A stretch of DNA of 50,052 nucleotides, from assembly GCA_020629965.1 (NCBI GenBank), contig JAHDCG010000010.1, forward strand, positions 29,649-79,700, written 5' to 3'. The notes beneath the pieces were generated by a model that searched no databases, was not told where the DNA came from, and saw only the letters and a program-made list of their open reading frames with translations. This stretch comes from Saprospiraceae bacterium. GTDB lineage: Bacteria; Bacteroidota; Bacteroidia; Chitinophagales; Saprospiraceae. Position 1 is the stretch's first letter. Each line of letters opens with the position of its first letter. The position numbers were made by a program, and so were the translations under genes. Below, in pieces: positions 19,453 to 28,805 of this stretch.

Positions 19453-20775
19453 ATGAAGTTATATAATTTAAAAATGTTCATCTTGGGTCTTGCGGCTCTT
19501 ATGGTGTTCGGCACCTCTTGCGAGCTGGATGACATTCCGGATCCGAATAACCCGACCCTGGAAGGTTTGACCAACGGCGGTACCGCCGAAGACATCCGTT
19601 TGATGGCTTCCGGTCTCGAAGCCTCTTTGCGTTCCGACCTCGAATTTTACTACTGGACGGTTTCTATCGTCGGGCGTGAATACTACGACCTGCGCGGTAC
19701 CGACCCGCGTTATACGGGCGAGTTGTTGGGTGCGGAAGGTGCGATTTTGGACAACAACGGTTTCTTAACGACGCGTACTTTCGGCGGTCGCTACCGTGCC
19801 ATTCGCAATGCCAACAACTTTTTGACGGCATTGGAAAATACTTCCGCTTCTTTTACCACGGGAGAAATCAATGCTTATCAGGGTTTTGCGCGTTTAGCAA
19901 AGGCTTATCAGTTGCTTTTGGTTTTTAATCATCAATTTCAAAACGGCTCGCGAATCGATGTAGCCGACGTAGATAATCTCGGTCCGATTGTCGGCTACGA
20001 CGAGGGTCTGCGCTTTATTCAGGAAGAACTGGATGCGGCAGCGGATTTGCTCAATGACGGCGGTGACGCTTTTGCTTTTAATTCTACTCTGGCGGACACT
20101 CCCGCCGAAATGGCAAGACTTGCTAATTCATTGGGTGCCCGGGTAGCATTGTATCGAGGTGATGACGACGGCGCTTTGTCTCGTTTGGAAAACTCTTACT
20201 TCGACTTAGACGGCGACCTCGATACGGGGTCTTACCACCGTTTCGGTGCCAGCGGTAACGATACGCGTAACCCGCTTTTCAACGTACCGAACCAGACGGC
20301 TTATGTAGTTGCCAACGACTTTTTGGAAAATGCAGAAGAAGGTGACACCCGCGTTTCGGACAAAACCACGCCTTTCATGGAAACGGACGATTTGACTTTG
20401 CCGATTTCATTAGGCGGTATTTCGGGTGATACGCAAGTGACTTTGTTCGACAGCGATGTCGCGCCATTGCCGATTATTCGTAACGAAGAGTTGATACTGA
20501 TTTACGCCGAAGCCAACATCGGCAGCGATAACGACGCCACGGTAGAAGCACTCAACGTAGTGCGCAATGCCGCCGGTCTCGACGACTACGACGGCGGCAC
20601 GAGCGACGACGAGTTGCTCGATGCAGTCCTGCAAGAGCGTCGCTACTCTCTCTTCGGTGAAGGTCACCGTTGGATTGATTTGCGCCGCACGGGTAATTTA
20701 GACCGCATCGTAAAGCAGTTGGAAGGTAGTGTGGTTCACACGCAATTTCCTCTGCCGATTTTGGAAACGCCGTAG
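19453..20775 (+). CDS. SusD/RagB family nutrient-binding lipoprotein
   Basis: The 440-residue lipoprotein starts with a signal peptide whose lipobox FGTSC ends near residue 23, followed by an acidic ELDD stretch typical of surface export. The middle has the alpha-helical TPR-like SusD scaffold, and the C-terminus contains the characteristic LPIIRNEELILIYAEANI and LLDAVLQERRYSLFGEGHRWIDLRRTG blocks. It is the lid partner of the SusC barrel upstream. At 440 residues it is somewhat shorter than classical SusD proteins, in line with the RagB-like subgroup. A strong terminator directly follows, so susC-susD is a two-gene unit. Confidence 0.95.
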   Translation: MKLYNLKMFILGLAALMVFGTSCELDDIPDPNNPTLEGLTNGGTAEDIRLMASGLEASLRSDLEFYYWTVSIVGREYYDLRGTDPRYTGELLGAEGAILDNNGFLTTRTFGGRYRAIRNANNFLTALENTSASFTTGEINAYQGFARLAKAYQLLLVFNHQFQNGSRIDVADVDNLGPIVGYDEGLRFIQEELDAAADLLNDGGDAFAFNSTLADTPAEMARLANSLGARVALYRGDDDGALSRLENSYFDLDGDLDTGSYHRFGASGNDTRNPLFNVPNQTAYVVANDFLENAEEGDTRVSDKTTPFMETDDLTLPISLGGISGDTQVTLFDSDVAPLPIIRNEELILIYAEANIGSDNDATVEALNVVRNAAGLDDYDGGTSDDELLDAVLQERRYSLFGEGHRWIDLRRTGNLDRIVKQLEGSVVHTQFPLPILETP

Positions 20776-20805
20776 GGCGCTTTTTTACAACGGTTTATAA
20801 AAAAA

Positions 20806-20839
20806 ACGGGTACCGATTGAGTTCGGTATCCGTTTTTTT
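20806..20839. terminator. Bidirectional terminator after susD
   Basis: ACGGGTACCGA at 20806-20816 pairs with TCGGTATCCGT at 20823-20833 (one G-T pair) and is followed by a T run. On the other strand an A run before the stem gives a T run as well, so it can end both susD and the convergent GIY-YIG-like gene. Confidence 0.85.
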
Positions 20840-21188
20840 AGTTTTTCCGTTTTCTGTCTCGATTTCCGACGGGGTAGCGTTTGTGGTCGGTAAAATATTC
20901 TTCTAAATATCGGTTTTCAATTTCTCTCGCTTTTCGATTCCCCTTGATATGTTTAAGCAAAATACGTCCGTAATATCGTAGCCATCCTACATAAAGATTA
21001 CCCATAGAAATCTGCTCTCTGACTCTTTTTGAAAGGTTATCTTCTTTACTTATCGGGTCGCCGCTGATACCGTACTTGAATGTATCTTCTGTCTCCTTGT
21101 CGATAATCTCGTAAAGGTGATAAAGTTTGGGGTTGTCTTTTTTGTTTCCGTGCATTACAGCAATTGTTAGTTCTCCTCCGTTATCCAC
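20838..21188 (-). CDS. GIY-YIG/URI-like nuclease-fold small protein
   Basis: The 116-residue protein contains YHLYEIIDKETEDTFKYGIS at about residues 23-42, the beta-hairpin and YGIS pattern of GIY-YIG-superfamily (URI) domains, including those at the ends of polymorphic toxins. Downstream Arg and Glu residues (around 52-55 and 90-96) could complete the active site. The C-terminus is very basic. The longest frame overlaps the upstream DUF4240 gene by 22 bases; an internal ATG at 21155 would remove the overlap and is equally plausible. Last gene of a three-gene cassette. Nuclease activity is inferred from the motif. Confidence 0.65.
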   Translation of the reverse strand: MDNGGELTIAVMHGNKKDNPKLYHLYEIIDKETEDTFKYGISGDPISKEDNLSKRVREQISMGNLYVGWLRYYGRILLKHIKGNRKAREIENRYLEEYFTDHKRYPVGNRDRKRKN

Positions 21189-21739
21189 CCTTCCTCATTC
21201 CCGTAGGTTTCATAATTAAAATGCCCTGTGTAATCAAACGTCTTCCCGGTTTTTAATTTATATGCATCCGCAGCTAATGACAGAACAGGTTCGTAGGTCA
21301 AATCTTTCGGCATTTTTGCGGGGTCTTGCAAAATTTCTTCGTATATCTTTTTCCCGTTAGCAACTACCGCACAACGCGCATACAAAAAATTATCTACCGA
21401 GAAATATTTATCTTTCTGCCAACTGTCTTCGCCGATGTGCAGCGCGTATTTTTTAGCATCTAATCGGTGTAATTTCTCGGACAGCGTATCCTGAAACAAA
21501 TAAATATCGCGTATCGGTAACTCCGCCAAACGGACAACAGCAGGACTCGTTATATCGACATCCTCTACTTGTGTCCAATCCAAAAGTCCTAATATCTCCC
21601 AAAACATTTTCTCATCCAAAAGTACCTCTTCGGACTCTGAAATTGTCAATTCTACGTTTCTGTTTTTATATTTTTCCTGCAAATCTTTGAAAAAATTCGG
21701 AATCAAATGAGCTTGGCTGAGCTTTATTGTTTTTGTCAT
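21167..21739 (-). CDS. DUF4240 domain protein with antitoxin-like N-terminus
   Basis: The 190-residue protein has a DUF4240 domain over about residues 42-170. Its markers are EKMFWEIL, an internal run of charged helices, FLYARCAVVANGKKIYEEILQDP and a tail rich in Tyr. The first 40 residues resemble the short DNA-binding or antitoxin proteins found before PIN toxins in Bacteroidota, so this may be a fusion; that comparison is by eye only. The start codon overlaps the stop region of the 80-residue gene before it (the two share position 21739), indicating translational coupling. The function of DUF4240 is unknown. Confidence 0.7.
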   Translation of the reverse strand: MTKTIKLSQAHLIPNFFKDLQEKYKNRNVELTISESEEVLLDEKMFWEILGLLDWTQVEDVDITSPAVVRLAELPIRDIYLFQDTLSEKLHRLDAKKYALHIGEDSWQKDKYFSVDNFLYARCAVVANGKKIYEEILQDPAKMPKDLTYEPVLSLAADAYKLKTGKTFDYTGHFNYETYGNEEGWITEEN

Positions 21740-21981
21740 TATTTTGAGTTTTTTCGTTCTTTAACTTCTATAATGTCCCTTCTTCCACTCCCCTGTTTTC
21801 TCCGACCCCCAACTTTTTCCTTCCAAATTTTGTCCATAGCCTCATCTGCTTGCCGAGCAAAATAGCCGAATAATAAAGATTTGATTTCTAACAAATTTTT
21901 ATCGGGAACATCCAAGGCATAGAGTTTTAACAACTCTAATTGAAGGTTGCTAAATCCCTTTTTTTGCAAATTACTCTCCAT
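21739..21981 (-). CDS. Small antitoxin-like protein
   Basis: This 80-residue protein contains FSNLQLELLKLYALDVP and LLEIKSLLFGYFAR. That pattern is seen in small proteins preceding PIN-type toxins in Bacteroidota and cyanobacteria, and ends in a basic tail. Here no PIN gene follows; the next gene is DUF4240. It is the first gene of the three-gene cassette, with a 186-bp gap upstream in which no clear promoter was seen. The antitoxin role is an inference from family appearance and gene order. Confidence 0.6.
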   Translation of the reverse strand: MESNLQKKGFSNLQLELLKLYALDVPDKNLLEIKSLLFGYFARQADEAMDKIWKEKVGGRRKQGSGRRDIIEVKERKNSK

Positions 21982-22167
21982 AACAATGACGTTTTTTCCG
22001 GTTCTGAACTAAGGAACGCGAAACAAATATACAAGATTTAAAACAACCGCATCTGCCCCTTCCCCGGCGTTTTAGATTTTTCTTCCAAACTGCGCCCTCC
22101 GTATTTGTACGCTTCCCGGTTTTCCTTCTCTAAAAATTCCGAAAAATTATCGTTCCGGCTATTTTCC

Positions 22168-25100
22168 CTACCACACCGCCAAAATTTCCGTCTGCGCACC
22201 CGCTTCCGTTTTTACCGTCACCAAATACATCCCCGCCGGTATATTTTGTAAAGAAATGTGCTGTCGCGGCTCACCGTTTATCGGCGTGCGGAGCAGTTCC
22301 GCGCCCGTTATCGTTGTTAAGACAATATCGCCTTTTTGTCCGCTTTCCGCAAATTCAAGTACCGTGTAATCTTGTGCGGGGTTTGGATAAACGCTGAACA
22401 GCAAATCGTTTGCAGTAAAATTATCGGACGTCGAAGAAAATAAATCGCCGTTTAACTCGAAGACGCGACTTTCGTCCAAATCATCACGCAACGCAATCGC
22501 CCGCAAACCAAAAGACATCTCCCACGCAATCGGCTCGGTATATTCCGTGCTTTCCGCCGTCGGGTCGCTGCCGTCGAGGGTATAATAAATCGTCGCGCCG
22601 GGCGTGCGGGTCGTGAGGGTCAGTTCCGTCATATCTGCATTGAAGTTGTCAATCGGCATACCCGCGCGCCCGATGTCGTAGCCCGTCAGATTTTGCGCCT
22701 CGGGGTGGTAGTAGCGGTCGAAAAAGTAAGGGTCGTCGCCGTAGGTTTGCCACAGCGTTTTGAGTTGGTCGAGGTAGTCGAGGTAAGTATCGTAGCCCGC
22801 TACATCCGGACGGGCACGCCCGCCCCACACGAGGGCAACGAGATATTTTTCCATATTATTAAAGCCCTGCCAGCCGTCGCCTTTGGTGACTCCGAAAGCA
22901 TTGGCGCGGCGAAATTGCCCCATGACGTGCCGCGCCCATTCCCAATCCGCGCCCGACTCCACAACGGCATTTTCGCCCATATAAGTTGCCGTCGCATAGC
23001 TGTGAATGAAGGGCTTGTGATTCGCCGCCGGCACGCCCGACTGCGGATAAGAGTCATGGATAATCAGGTCGCCGTCGGGAAAAACGTCTTCGCGCAGTAC
23101 GCGCATGGCTACATAAGCCGCGAGGAAATCGTCTTGCGCCAGACCGTCGGAATACATCGCCCCCATGCCGTATTCGTCGCGCCAGCGTTTGACTTCGTTG
23201 GCCCATTCTTCGCCGTCGCGGCTGTAATAAAACCACTGACTGAAGTACGCCGACCACTTGTCACCCTCGTCGGTAATCGCGTCCATATATGCCTCCGCGT
23301 TGACATCGTCGCGCAGTTCGTATCGCTCGCCGAATGACATTGCCCAGCCGCGCTGACTGATGTTCCACAGTACCCGGTTATCCATGTATTCGGGGTCGTC
23401 ATAGTCGTCGAGCGGTGCTCCGAAATCGGTGATGCCCCAGTGATAATCAAAAGATTTTTCCCAATCGTAAGGGCGACTCGGGAAAGCGGAAATAAAGACG
23501 CGCTCGCCGGGTCTGACGGTCAGTTCGGTCTGCCAGTTTGCTTCCGCCGCGCCCGAGGTTTCCAAGTCAACGGAACTTAAACCGACAAAGGGCAAATCAG
23601 GCGTCAGCGGCGTGATTTGCGGTGTCAGCCCCGTGCCTTTCGGTGTGTAAATGCTCGTCGTGAAACCTCCGAAATCATCCATGGAAAAGAAATCGCCGCC
23701 TTCCAAACGATTAAAATCGCCGCCGATGACGCTTGCGGAGGTAAAGGTGGTTTCGGTCTGCGGACTGATGACCAACGCCCCGTCGGCCTGCACCCCGACG
23801 GTCAATGCATCGCCGATTAAGATTGCCTCGTCGTCATTTTGCATTTCTACACTCAAACCCGCCAGCGGCAAGCCTTCGTATTCCGCCAAAACACGCGGAA
23901 AGTCGATGCGTTGTCTGACCGTCAAAGTACCCGCCGCGCGGTCGAAAATGTAGTCTGCGCCCGTCGTCGTTGCCGTCAAAATATCGCCTTCTTCGGTAAT
24001 GCTTTCTACCGCCATAGCGAGGTCGCCGGGTCCGCCGGGAAAGGTAACGCCCTCGCCCGGGGCAAAGGCTTCGACGGGAACTTCGGGCAGCTCGATGAAG
24101 GCTAAATCGGCGATTTGAAACAACACATTATCATCGAAACCTGGACCGTATTCGTGAAAACCCAAAAAGACATTGACCTCGTCGTAGCTCAAATCCCAGT
24201 GCGGCGTAAATCGCCACGTCCACCGCTGCCAGCCGTCGGGACCTTCGGTGAGGGCGGGCATTCCCGCGTAGCGCGCACCGACGGAAATTTCACCGTCTTT
24301 TGCGCCGTGCAAACCCCAATTTATCTCCCAGGTCGCACGCGGAAAATCGCAGCGAATGAGTGCGGAAATTTCGTAAGTACGATTGGCTTTAATCGGAAAA
24401 TTATTGAAAGAAAAAAGCCGCGCATCCGCCTCGTCCAAAGTTTCGTCAAAGACAAAAGTGTAGCTCGGAATACCGCTGTAAACGGGGTCGTACAGCAAAC
24501 TCGCGCCGATGTAAGTTTCCCAATCGACGCCGATTTCGCTGAACGTACCGTTAGGAATCGTCAGCACCTCGCCGCCGTACGTTGCAAAGTCGAAGAGGTC
24601 GAGAAAACCCGCCGGCGGTTCGGGCAGATTGTCGGCGCTCTGTACTAACTCAACCGTGTAATTGTCAAGTTGGCAACTGCCCGCATAAGCCGTCCCCCAA
24701 TTTATGTACGACCCCGTATAGCCCGCGCCGGTCGCCCGCGAAACACCTGCCGTAATACCGTACTCTTCACCGTCCACGCGCAGGGTTTGTACGTTGTTGT
24801 TAAGGTCGATAATTTGTTCGATGCGGTGCCAGGTGCCTGTCTCGAAGTAGTTGGCGGGAAATTCGGGTTCCGTCCAGCCGAGATAGTCACCGGTCACGGG
24901 GTCGTAATCTAAAAGACCGAGGGTAAAAAAATCATCACCGAAGCCGAAAGCGATATCCGCCATACTTTCAAAGGTTTCATCGTAGCCGCGCATAAAGGCA
25001 AAGCCTTCGTGCGTCACGCCGGCTTTTGCCAAAAAATCAAAGCCGACGATAACCGTATCGGCGGTAATGATGCCCATATTTAAAGTGCCTTCAAAGTCTG

Positions 25101-25362
25101 CCAGACGGAAAAGACCGGTTTCGGGGGCAGTGATTTCGAGTACCTTGCCGGCGGCGGTGCTGCTGCCGACATTGCCTTGTAAATCGTTGACAATGAAAGG
25201 AGTAGCCGCAGTGCTGTTAATCGAGGTCGGTGCGCTGCCGTTGCCCGGGGCGGTTTGGGGTGCGCTGCCGATTTCGTCGTTTTCAAAGGTGACGTTGAAG
25301 GGAGTTTGAGCGCAGAGGGTGCAAAAGGTGCAGAGGAAGAGGCAGGATAAAATTGATTTCAT
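22168..25362 (-). CDS. Large secreted T9SS type A cargo, glycoside-hydrolase-like
   Basis: The 1064-residue precursor has a signal peptide (about 1-18). A jelly-roll laminin-G/carbohydrate-binding-like domain covers about 20-240, and a second beta-sandwich of CBM type covers about 260-430. A large region (about 440-930) with SDGLAQDDF and W/D-rich segments looks like the TIM-barrel part of a glycoside hydrolase (GH31/GH36-like). Near residue 950 TPGATIYYTLDGSDP marks a chitobiase-type C-terminal module. The final 80 residues (VYPNPAQDYTVLEF...) form the T9SS type A sorting domain. It should be exported across the outer membrane and surface-anchored or released. The catalytic residues were not identified, so the substrate is open. 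Confidence 0.8.
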   Translation of the reverse strand: MKSILSCLFLCTFCTLCAQTPFNVTFENDEIGSAPQTAPGNGSAPTSINSTAATPFIVNDLQGNVGSSTAAGKVLEITAPETGLFRLADFEGTLNMGIITADTVIVGFDFLAKAGVTHEGFAFMRGYDETFESMADIAFGFGDDFFTLGLLDYDPVTGDYLGWTEPEFPANYFETGTWHRIEQIIDLNNNVQTLRVDGEEYGITAGVSRATGAGYTGSYINWGTAYAGSCQLDNYTVELVQSADNLPEPPAGFLDLFDFATYGGEVLTIPNGTFSEIGVDWETYIGASLLYDPVYSGIPSYTFVFDETLDEADARLFSFNNFPIKANRTYEISALIRCDFPRATWEINWGLHGAKDGEISVGARYAGMPALTEGPDGWQRWTWRFTPHWDLSYDEVNVFLGFHEYGPGFDDNVLFQIADLAFIELPEVPVEAFAPGEGVTFPGGPGDLAMAVESITEEGDILTATTTGADYIFDRAAGTLTVRQRIDFPRVLAEYEGLPLAGLSVEMQNDDEAILIGDALTVGVQADGALVISPQTETTFTSASVIGGDFNRLEGGDFFSMDDFGGFTTSIYTPKGTGLTPQITPLTPDLPFVGLSSVDLETSGAAEANWQTELTVRPGERVFISAFPSRPYDWEKSFDYHWGITDFGAPLDDYDDPEYMDNRVLWNISQRGWAMSFGERYELRDDVNAEAYMDAITDEGDKWSAYFSQWFYYSRDGEEWANEVKRWRDEYGMGAMYSDGLAQDDFLAAYVAMRVLREDVFPDGDLIIHDSYPQSGVPAANHKPFIHSYATATYMGENAVVESGADWEWARHVMGQFRRANAFGVTKGDGWQGFNNMEKYLVALVWGGRARPDVAGYDTYLDYLDQLKTLWQTYGDDPYFFDRYYHPEAQNLTGYDIGRAGMPIDNFNADMTELTLTTRTPGATIYYTLDGSDPTAESTEYTEPIAWEMSFGLRAIALRDDLDESRVFELNGDLFSSTSDNFTANDLLFSVYPNPAQDYTVLEFAESGQKGDIVLTTITGAELLRTPINGEPRQHISLQNIPAGMYLVTVKTEAGAQTEILAVW

Positions 25363-25498
25363 GACGCGGTGATTTGAAAATAATGTTGATTTGCTTATTC
25401 GTTTAATTGTTTATTCGTTTGCGCTTATCAGCAACGCTTTACGGACTTTTAGCTGTCGAGATATTTGCTGATATCTACTCAGAAATTCTGAAGTGCGA

Positions 25499-25729
25499 TT
25501 AGTATAAAACAACTGTCTTCTTCCGTTGCAGCACTCGCCCGTTCTTTTCGATTACGACAAAATAACAGCCCGGCGGCAACGTACCGATTTCGACGACTGC
25601 TCGGTCGGTAGTGATGTTTTTGACTTGCAAAACGGGTTTGCCCTGCAAGTCATAAAGTGTAACCCGGTCGAAGGCAGCAGCAGTGTCGGCAATAACGGTC
25701 AGACGGTGTCGTGCGGGGTTCGGAAGCAA
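25499..25729 (-). pseudogene. Orphan T9SS type A sorting tail (gene remnant)
   Basis: About 76 residues read as an isolated sorting domain: LLPNPARHRLTVIADTAA at the start, a LYDLQGKP strand, LPPGCYFVV and a basic C-terminus. There is no ATG, no signal peptide and no passenger. It lies 16 bases past the stop of the preceding gene, which already carries its own complete sorting tail, and it is in a different frame. The simplest view is a leftover 3' end of a former cargo gene, left after deletion or replacement of its passenger. It cannot be a functional cargo as it stands. Confidence 0.65.
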
Positions 25730-25745
25730 ATACAGGCAAAAAAGA

Positions 25746-27149
25746 CTACCGTATTACCAAGCGCACACTCCGTCCTTCCCCTCCCGCAGCGGTCAAGCGC
25801 AGGTAATATACTCCCGCCGCCCACGCAGAGACGTCGATATTTTGCGAGTGCCGCCCGGCATTTTGAGTCGTGTTCTCTTGTAGGAACAACGACTGCCCGA
25901 GAGCATTAAAAATTTCCGTCGTGAAGTTTGTCTTTTCGGGTAAGGAATAACTTACCGTAACGTCGGTGCGGGCGGGATTGGGCAAAACCGATATATCCGC
26001 CGCCGCCGCAACCGGCGCGTCGGTTGCCGTGGCGGTCGTATTAAAGCGATAAACGGCGACCTGATACGGCGATAAAGCACCGGTCAGATTTCCGTTGTTT
26101 ATCGACAAATCATCCGGGCGGTCGGGGAAAAGGTTAAACGCTGCACCGACCACATCCGACGGCAAAGGGATGTTGTAACCGTAGGTGGTTTCGGCGTTGG
26201 CATTGACGGCGATGAGATACACAAAATCATTGTATCGCCGGGTCGCGTAGTAGCGGTAAAAATCAATGACCTCCGCTTGATGTTCGCCAAACAAAATGAC
26301 CTCTTTCAACTCCGACTGCAGCACTTCTTCGGCAATATTGACGGCAATTTCGTAAAGTTCGGGCTGCGTTTCGTCAATCGTCGAGTCGTTGTCGTAATCT
26401 TTGAAAGTATAAAAAAGCACCTCTTTCATCCCGGTGATAAAACCGAGGTAGGTTTGACAATCCAAATGCGCGGCGGGCGGGTAGGTTTCATCGTCCCAAT
26501 TGAACGCTTACGGACTCGAAAACGGAAATTTGTTTTGCATTCTCGCCGTATCCGCCAAAGACCGAAACACGGCGTGAGAGGCTACCAAGTCACCCCAATT
26601 TCCCCACGGGTAAGCCTGCATGCCGCCGATTTCGACGTGCGGCAGCATTTCCGTGAGCGGGCCGTCGGTGTACCAACTCGTACTCGTGACGCGGCTTGCG
26701 TCTATGTCGAGCAAAATTTCTCTTTGCTGCGAAATTTCCGGCGCACCGAAGTCATTGGCATCATCCAAAATATTCCAGGCGATGAGCGAGGGCTGATTTT
26801 TGTACAATTCGATGAAGGTTTCGTAGTCTTCCGGGTCGAGAAAAGAATAAGGCAGACCGAGAATGTTTTTGAGTTGCAGGTCTTCGCATTGCGTAAAAAA
26901 CTGCGCGTAGTCTGCGGGAGACGAAACGGTGGACTCGGTGTATAAACAATTGAAACCGCCCGCCGCTATGCGCGCGGGCAGGTCGTCAAAGTCGGCAAAA
27001 TCCATACCTTCACAGTAAAAACCGACGGGTAAAAATGCTTCACCGTTGACGTACAGATTGCCGTCGGATTGCAGTTCGCTGATGGTTTGCGCGATAGAGG
27101 GTTTGAGCAAAAACAGAGAGCAAATCAGAAAAATAAAGGGTGATTTCAT
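25746..27149 (-). pseudogene. T9SS cargo gene interrupted by one in-frame stop codon
   Basis: Two open segments, 27149-26508 and 26507-25746, are in the same frame and are split by a single TAA at 26508-26510. Across the stop the protein reads continuously: ...KFPFSSP, then AFNWDDETYPPAAHLDCQTY. The joined product would be about 467 residues. It has a signal peptide (1-20), a glycoside-hydrolase-like TIM-barrel region beginning LYVNGEAFLPVGFYCEGMDF, and a T9SS type A tail (LPNPARTDVTVSYS... ending RSVRLVIR). A Gln codon CAA would need only one C-to-T change to give this TAA. Either a recent nonsense mutation or a sequence error; no frameshift is involved. Confidence 0.8.
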
Positions 27150-27351
27150 AATCGGGAAAATTATTTCCGGTGCAGAAAGATAACAACGGTCGGTTCTCGA
27201 AAAAAACTAAATACGAGCAAATATAACCAATACAGGCAGTACCGCACGGCGATTTTCATACACACCTTTTGGTGGGTACTTGATTAAAATCCAAGTCTAA
27301 CCTACACGTTGAAAACTTCTTCTTTTTTTGACAGCAGATAGTCAATCTTCA

Positions 27352-27960
27352 CTACTGCCGCTTCAGATAAGCCCGCCAATCAATCAAATACCGCGTCGCT
27401 AAAGACCGATGCGGCGCCCACGTATCGGAAATTTCAAGTATATTTTTCTTCAAGCCCTTCTTCTCATCAATACCGTAAACGGCGGACATTACCTGCTTTA
27501 CGTGCGAGTCGTCGGGCAAAAAAATGTCGGGGCGTTGCAATGTAAACAGAAGAATCATTTTGGCGGAATGTTCACCGATGCCGTCCAATTCAGTCAGCAG
27601 TTCAATAATTTTTTCGTCCGATAAAACCGACCAATCGAAGTTGTACATATCGTTTTCCTGCCAATATTCCGCCAGGCGCATCACGTTGTGAAATTTGCGA
27701 GCGGCGAGTTTATTTCGCGTCCATTCCTGCTCATCCAAAGTAAAAATCGTCTCCGGCGTCAGCAAATCTTCCTCGCCGAGCATGGCATAGACTTTCTTAA
27801 TCCACTGCCCGCGCGTGCGGTACGGCACTTGGTGTTCGACCATGAGGTACACGAGGTCGGTAAAAACATCATCGGTCGTGTCTTGCTCGGGTGCATCGAG
27901 GGTGTCGATGATTTCGGCGAGGCGCGGGTCGGCTTTGCGCAGGTATTCGGTTGGTGTCAT
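27352..27960 (-). CDS. HhH-GPD base-excision DNA glycosylase
   Basis: The 202-residue protein has the helix-hairpin-helix signature LLTELDGIGEHSAKMILL at about residues 121-138, followed by the catalytic aspartate region FLPDDSHVKQV (D150/D151). The position occupied by the catalytic lysine in endonuclease III is not a lysine, and there is no C-terminal four-cysteine iron-sulphur motif. It therefore looks like a monofunctional glycosylase of the AlkA or MagIII type rather than an AP-lyase. It would remove alkylated or oxidised bases. It lies 7 bases downstream of the acetolactate decarboxylase gene on the same strand, probably cotranscribed. Confidence 0.85.
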   Translation of the reverse strand: MTPTEYLRKADPRLAEIIDTLDAPEQDTTDDVFTDLVYLMVEHQVPYRTRGQWIKKVYAMLGEEDLLTPETIFTLDEQEWTRNKLAARKFHNVMRLAEYWQENDMYNFDWSVLSDEKIIELLTELDGIGEHSAKMILLFTLQRPDIFLPDDSHVKQVMSAVYGIDEKKGLKKNILEISDTWAPHRSLATRYLIDWRAYLKRQ

Positions 27961-27967
27961 TGTTTAT

Positions 27968-28684
27968 TTATTTCGGCAAAAACAAACGCATCTCTCCCAA
28001 TTCCACCGCATCCAAATGACCCATTTTTTGTTCATCTTTCGTTATCAAATGCAGATGCAAATAAGTGTCATAGTGCGTAAAAATGCCTTGATGCTCCGTG
28101 GAGAAAAAACCGATAATTTCGACTTCTTCCACGCCTAATTCATATTTGACCTGCCCGCTGTGCGCTTCTTTCGGCGAAGATACATTGGTGCCGAGCGGTA
28201 AGTTTTGAATGTGAATGAGCGCGCTGTTTATTTTTCCCGCCAATTTGAAAGCGAAAGGGCGTTTATAGTTTTGCGTTTTTTCATTTACATATTCCTCCAA
28301 ATCAGCAATAGACTTTACGGTCGCCGGCAGCGGTTCTTCCTGCCATTCGGTCACATTTGCGTACACAAAAAAAGGCGCGGAAACGTCGCAATTTTTCTCT
28401 ACGGTCATGGTAGAATCCGTGGCGACTTTCGAGACAAAGCACTCTCCGTTTTTTACCAAAATTTCGCCGCGTAAAAAGCTAACGGGACCGATGCCGTACA
28501 GTCCCTTTTTATCGGTGATGGTGTCTAAATTGATTTTACCCGCCAATTCGCCCTTCCACATCACGTTTTTCATGGCACTCTTGACTCTTACGTCGGGGTA
28601 GCTGCCGAAAGTTGCGGTAGCTTTTTGCGTATTTTCACAAGATAATAAAACCAAGACGAGGGAAAGTAAAATCAGGTTTTTCAT
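27968..28684 (-). CDS. Acetolactate decarboxylase with lipoprotein signal
   Basis: The 238-residue protein belongs to the alpha-acetolactate decarboxylase family. GLYGIGPVSFLRGEILV lies at about residues 62-78, and the zinc ligands follow as H210, H212 and H223 within YLHLHLITKDEQKMGHLD. These spacings of two and eleven match the known Bacillus enzyme site. The upstream glutamate region FFSTEHQGIFTH is also present. It should convert acetolactate to acetoin. Unusually for this family it begins with a hydrophobic signal and lipobox LLSC (Cys near residue 16), so the mature enzyme would be a lipoprotein outside the cytoplasm. No acetolactate synthase or butanediol dehydrogenase gene is nearby. 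Confidence 0.9.
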   Translation of the reverse strand: MKNLILLSLVLVLLSCENTQKATATFGSYPDVRVKSAMKNVMWKGELAGKINLDTITDKKGLYGIGPVSFLRGEILVKNGECFVSKVATDSTMTVEKNCDVSAPFFVYANVTEWQEEPLPATVKSIADLEEYVNEKTQNYKRPFAFKLAGKINSALIHIQNLPLGTNVSSPKEAHSGQVKYELGVEEVEIIGFFSTEHQGIFTHYDTYLHLHLITKDEQKMGHLDAVELGEMRLFLPK

Positions 28685-28805
28685 TAGTAAAGAATTGGTT
28701 TTGAATTTTATTGTTGAAAAGTTTCGTTACGATAACCATCGGAATCAGAATGCCCGCCGCTCCTAAACGACTGAACCTTTAACCGGACTTTGCAAATATT
28801 GTTAC

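Noticed and set aside
25746..27149. Two separate genes in place of one interrupted gene
   Set aside because: Both segments are in the same frame, the second has no proper start or signal peptide, and the protein sense continues across the stop.
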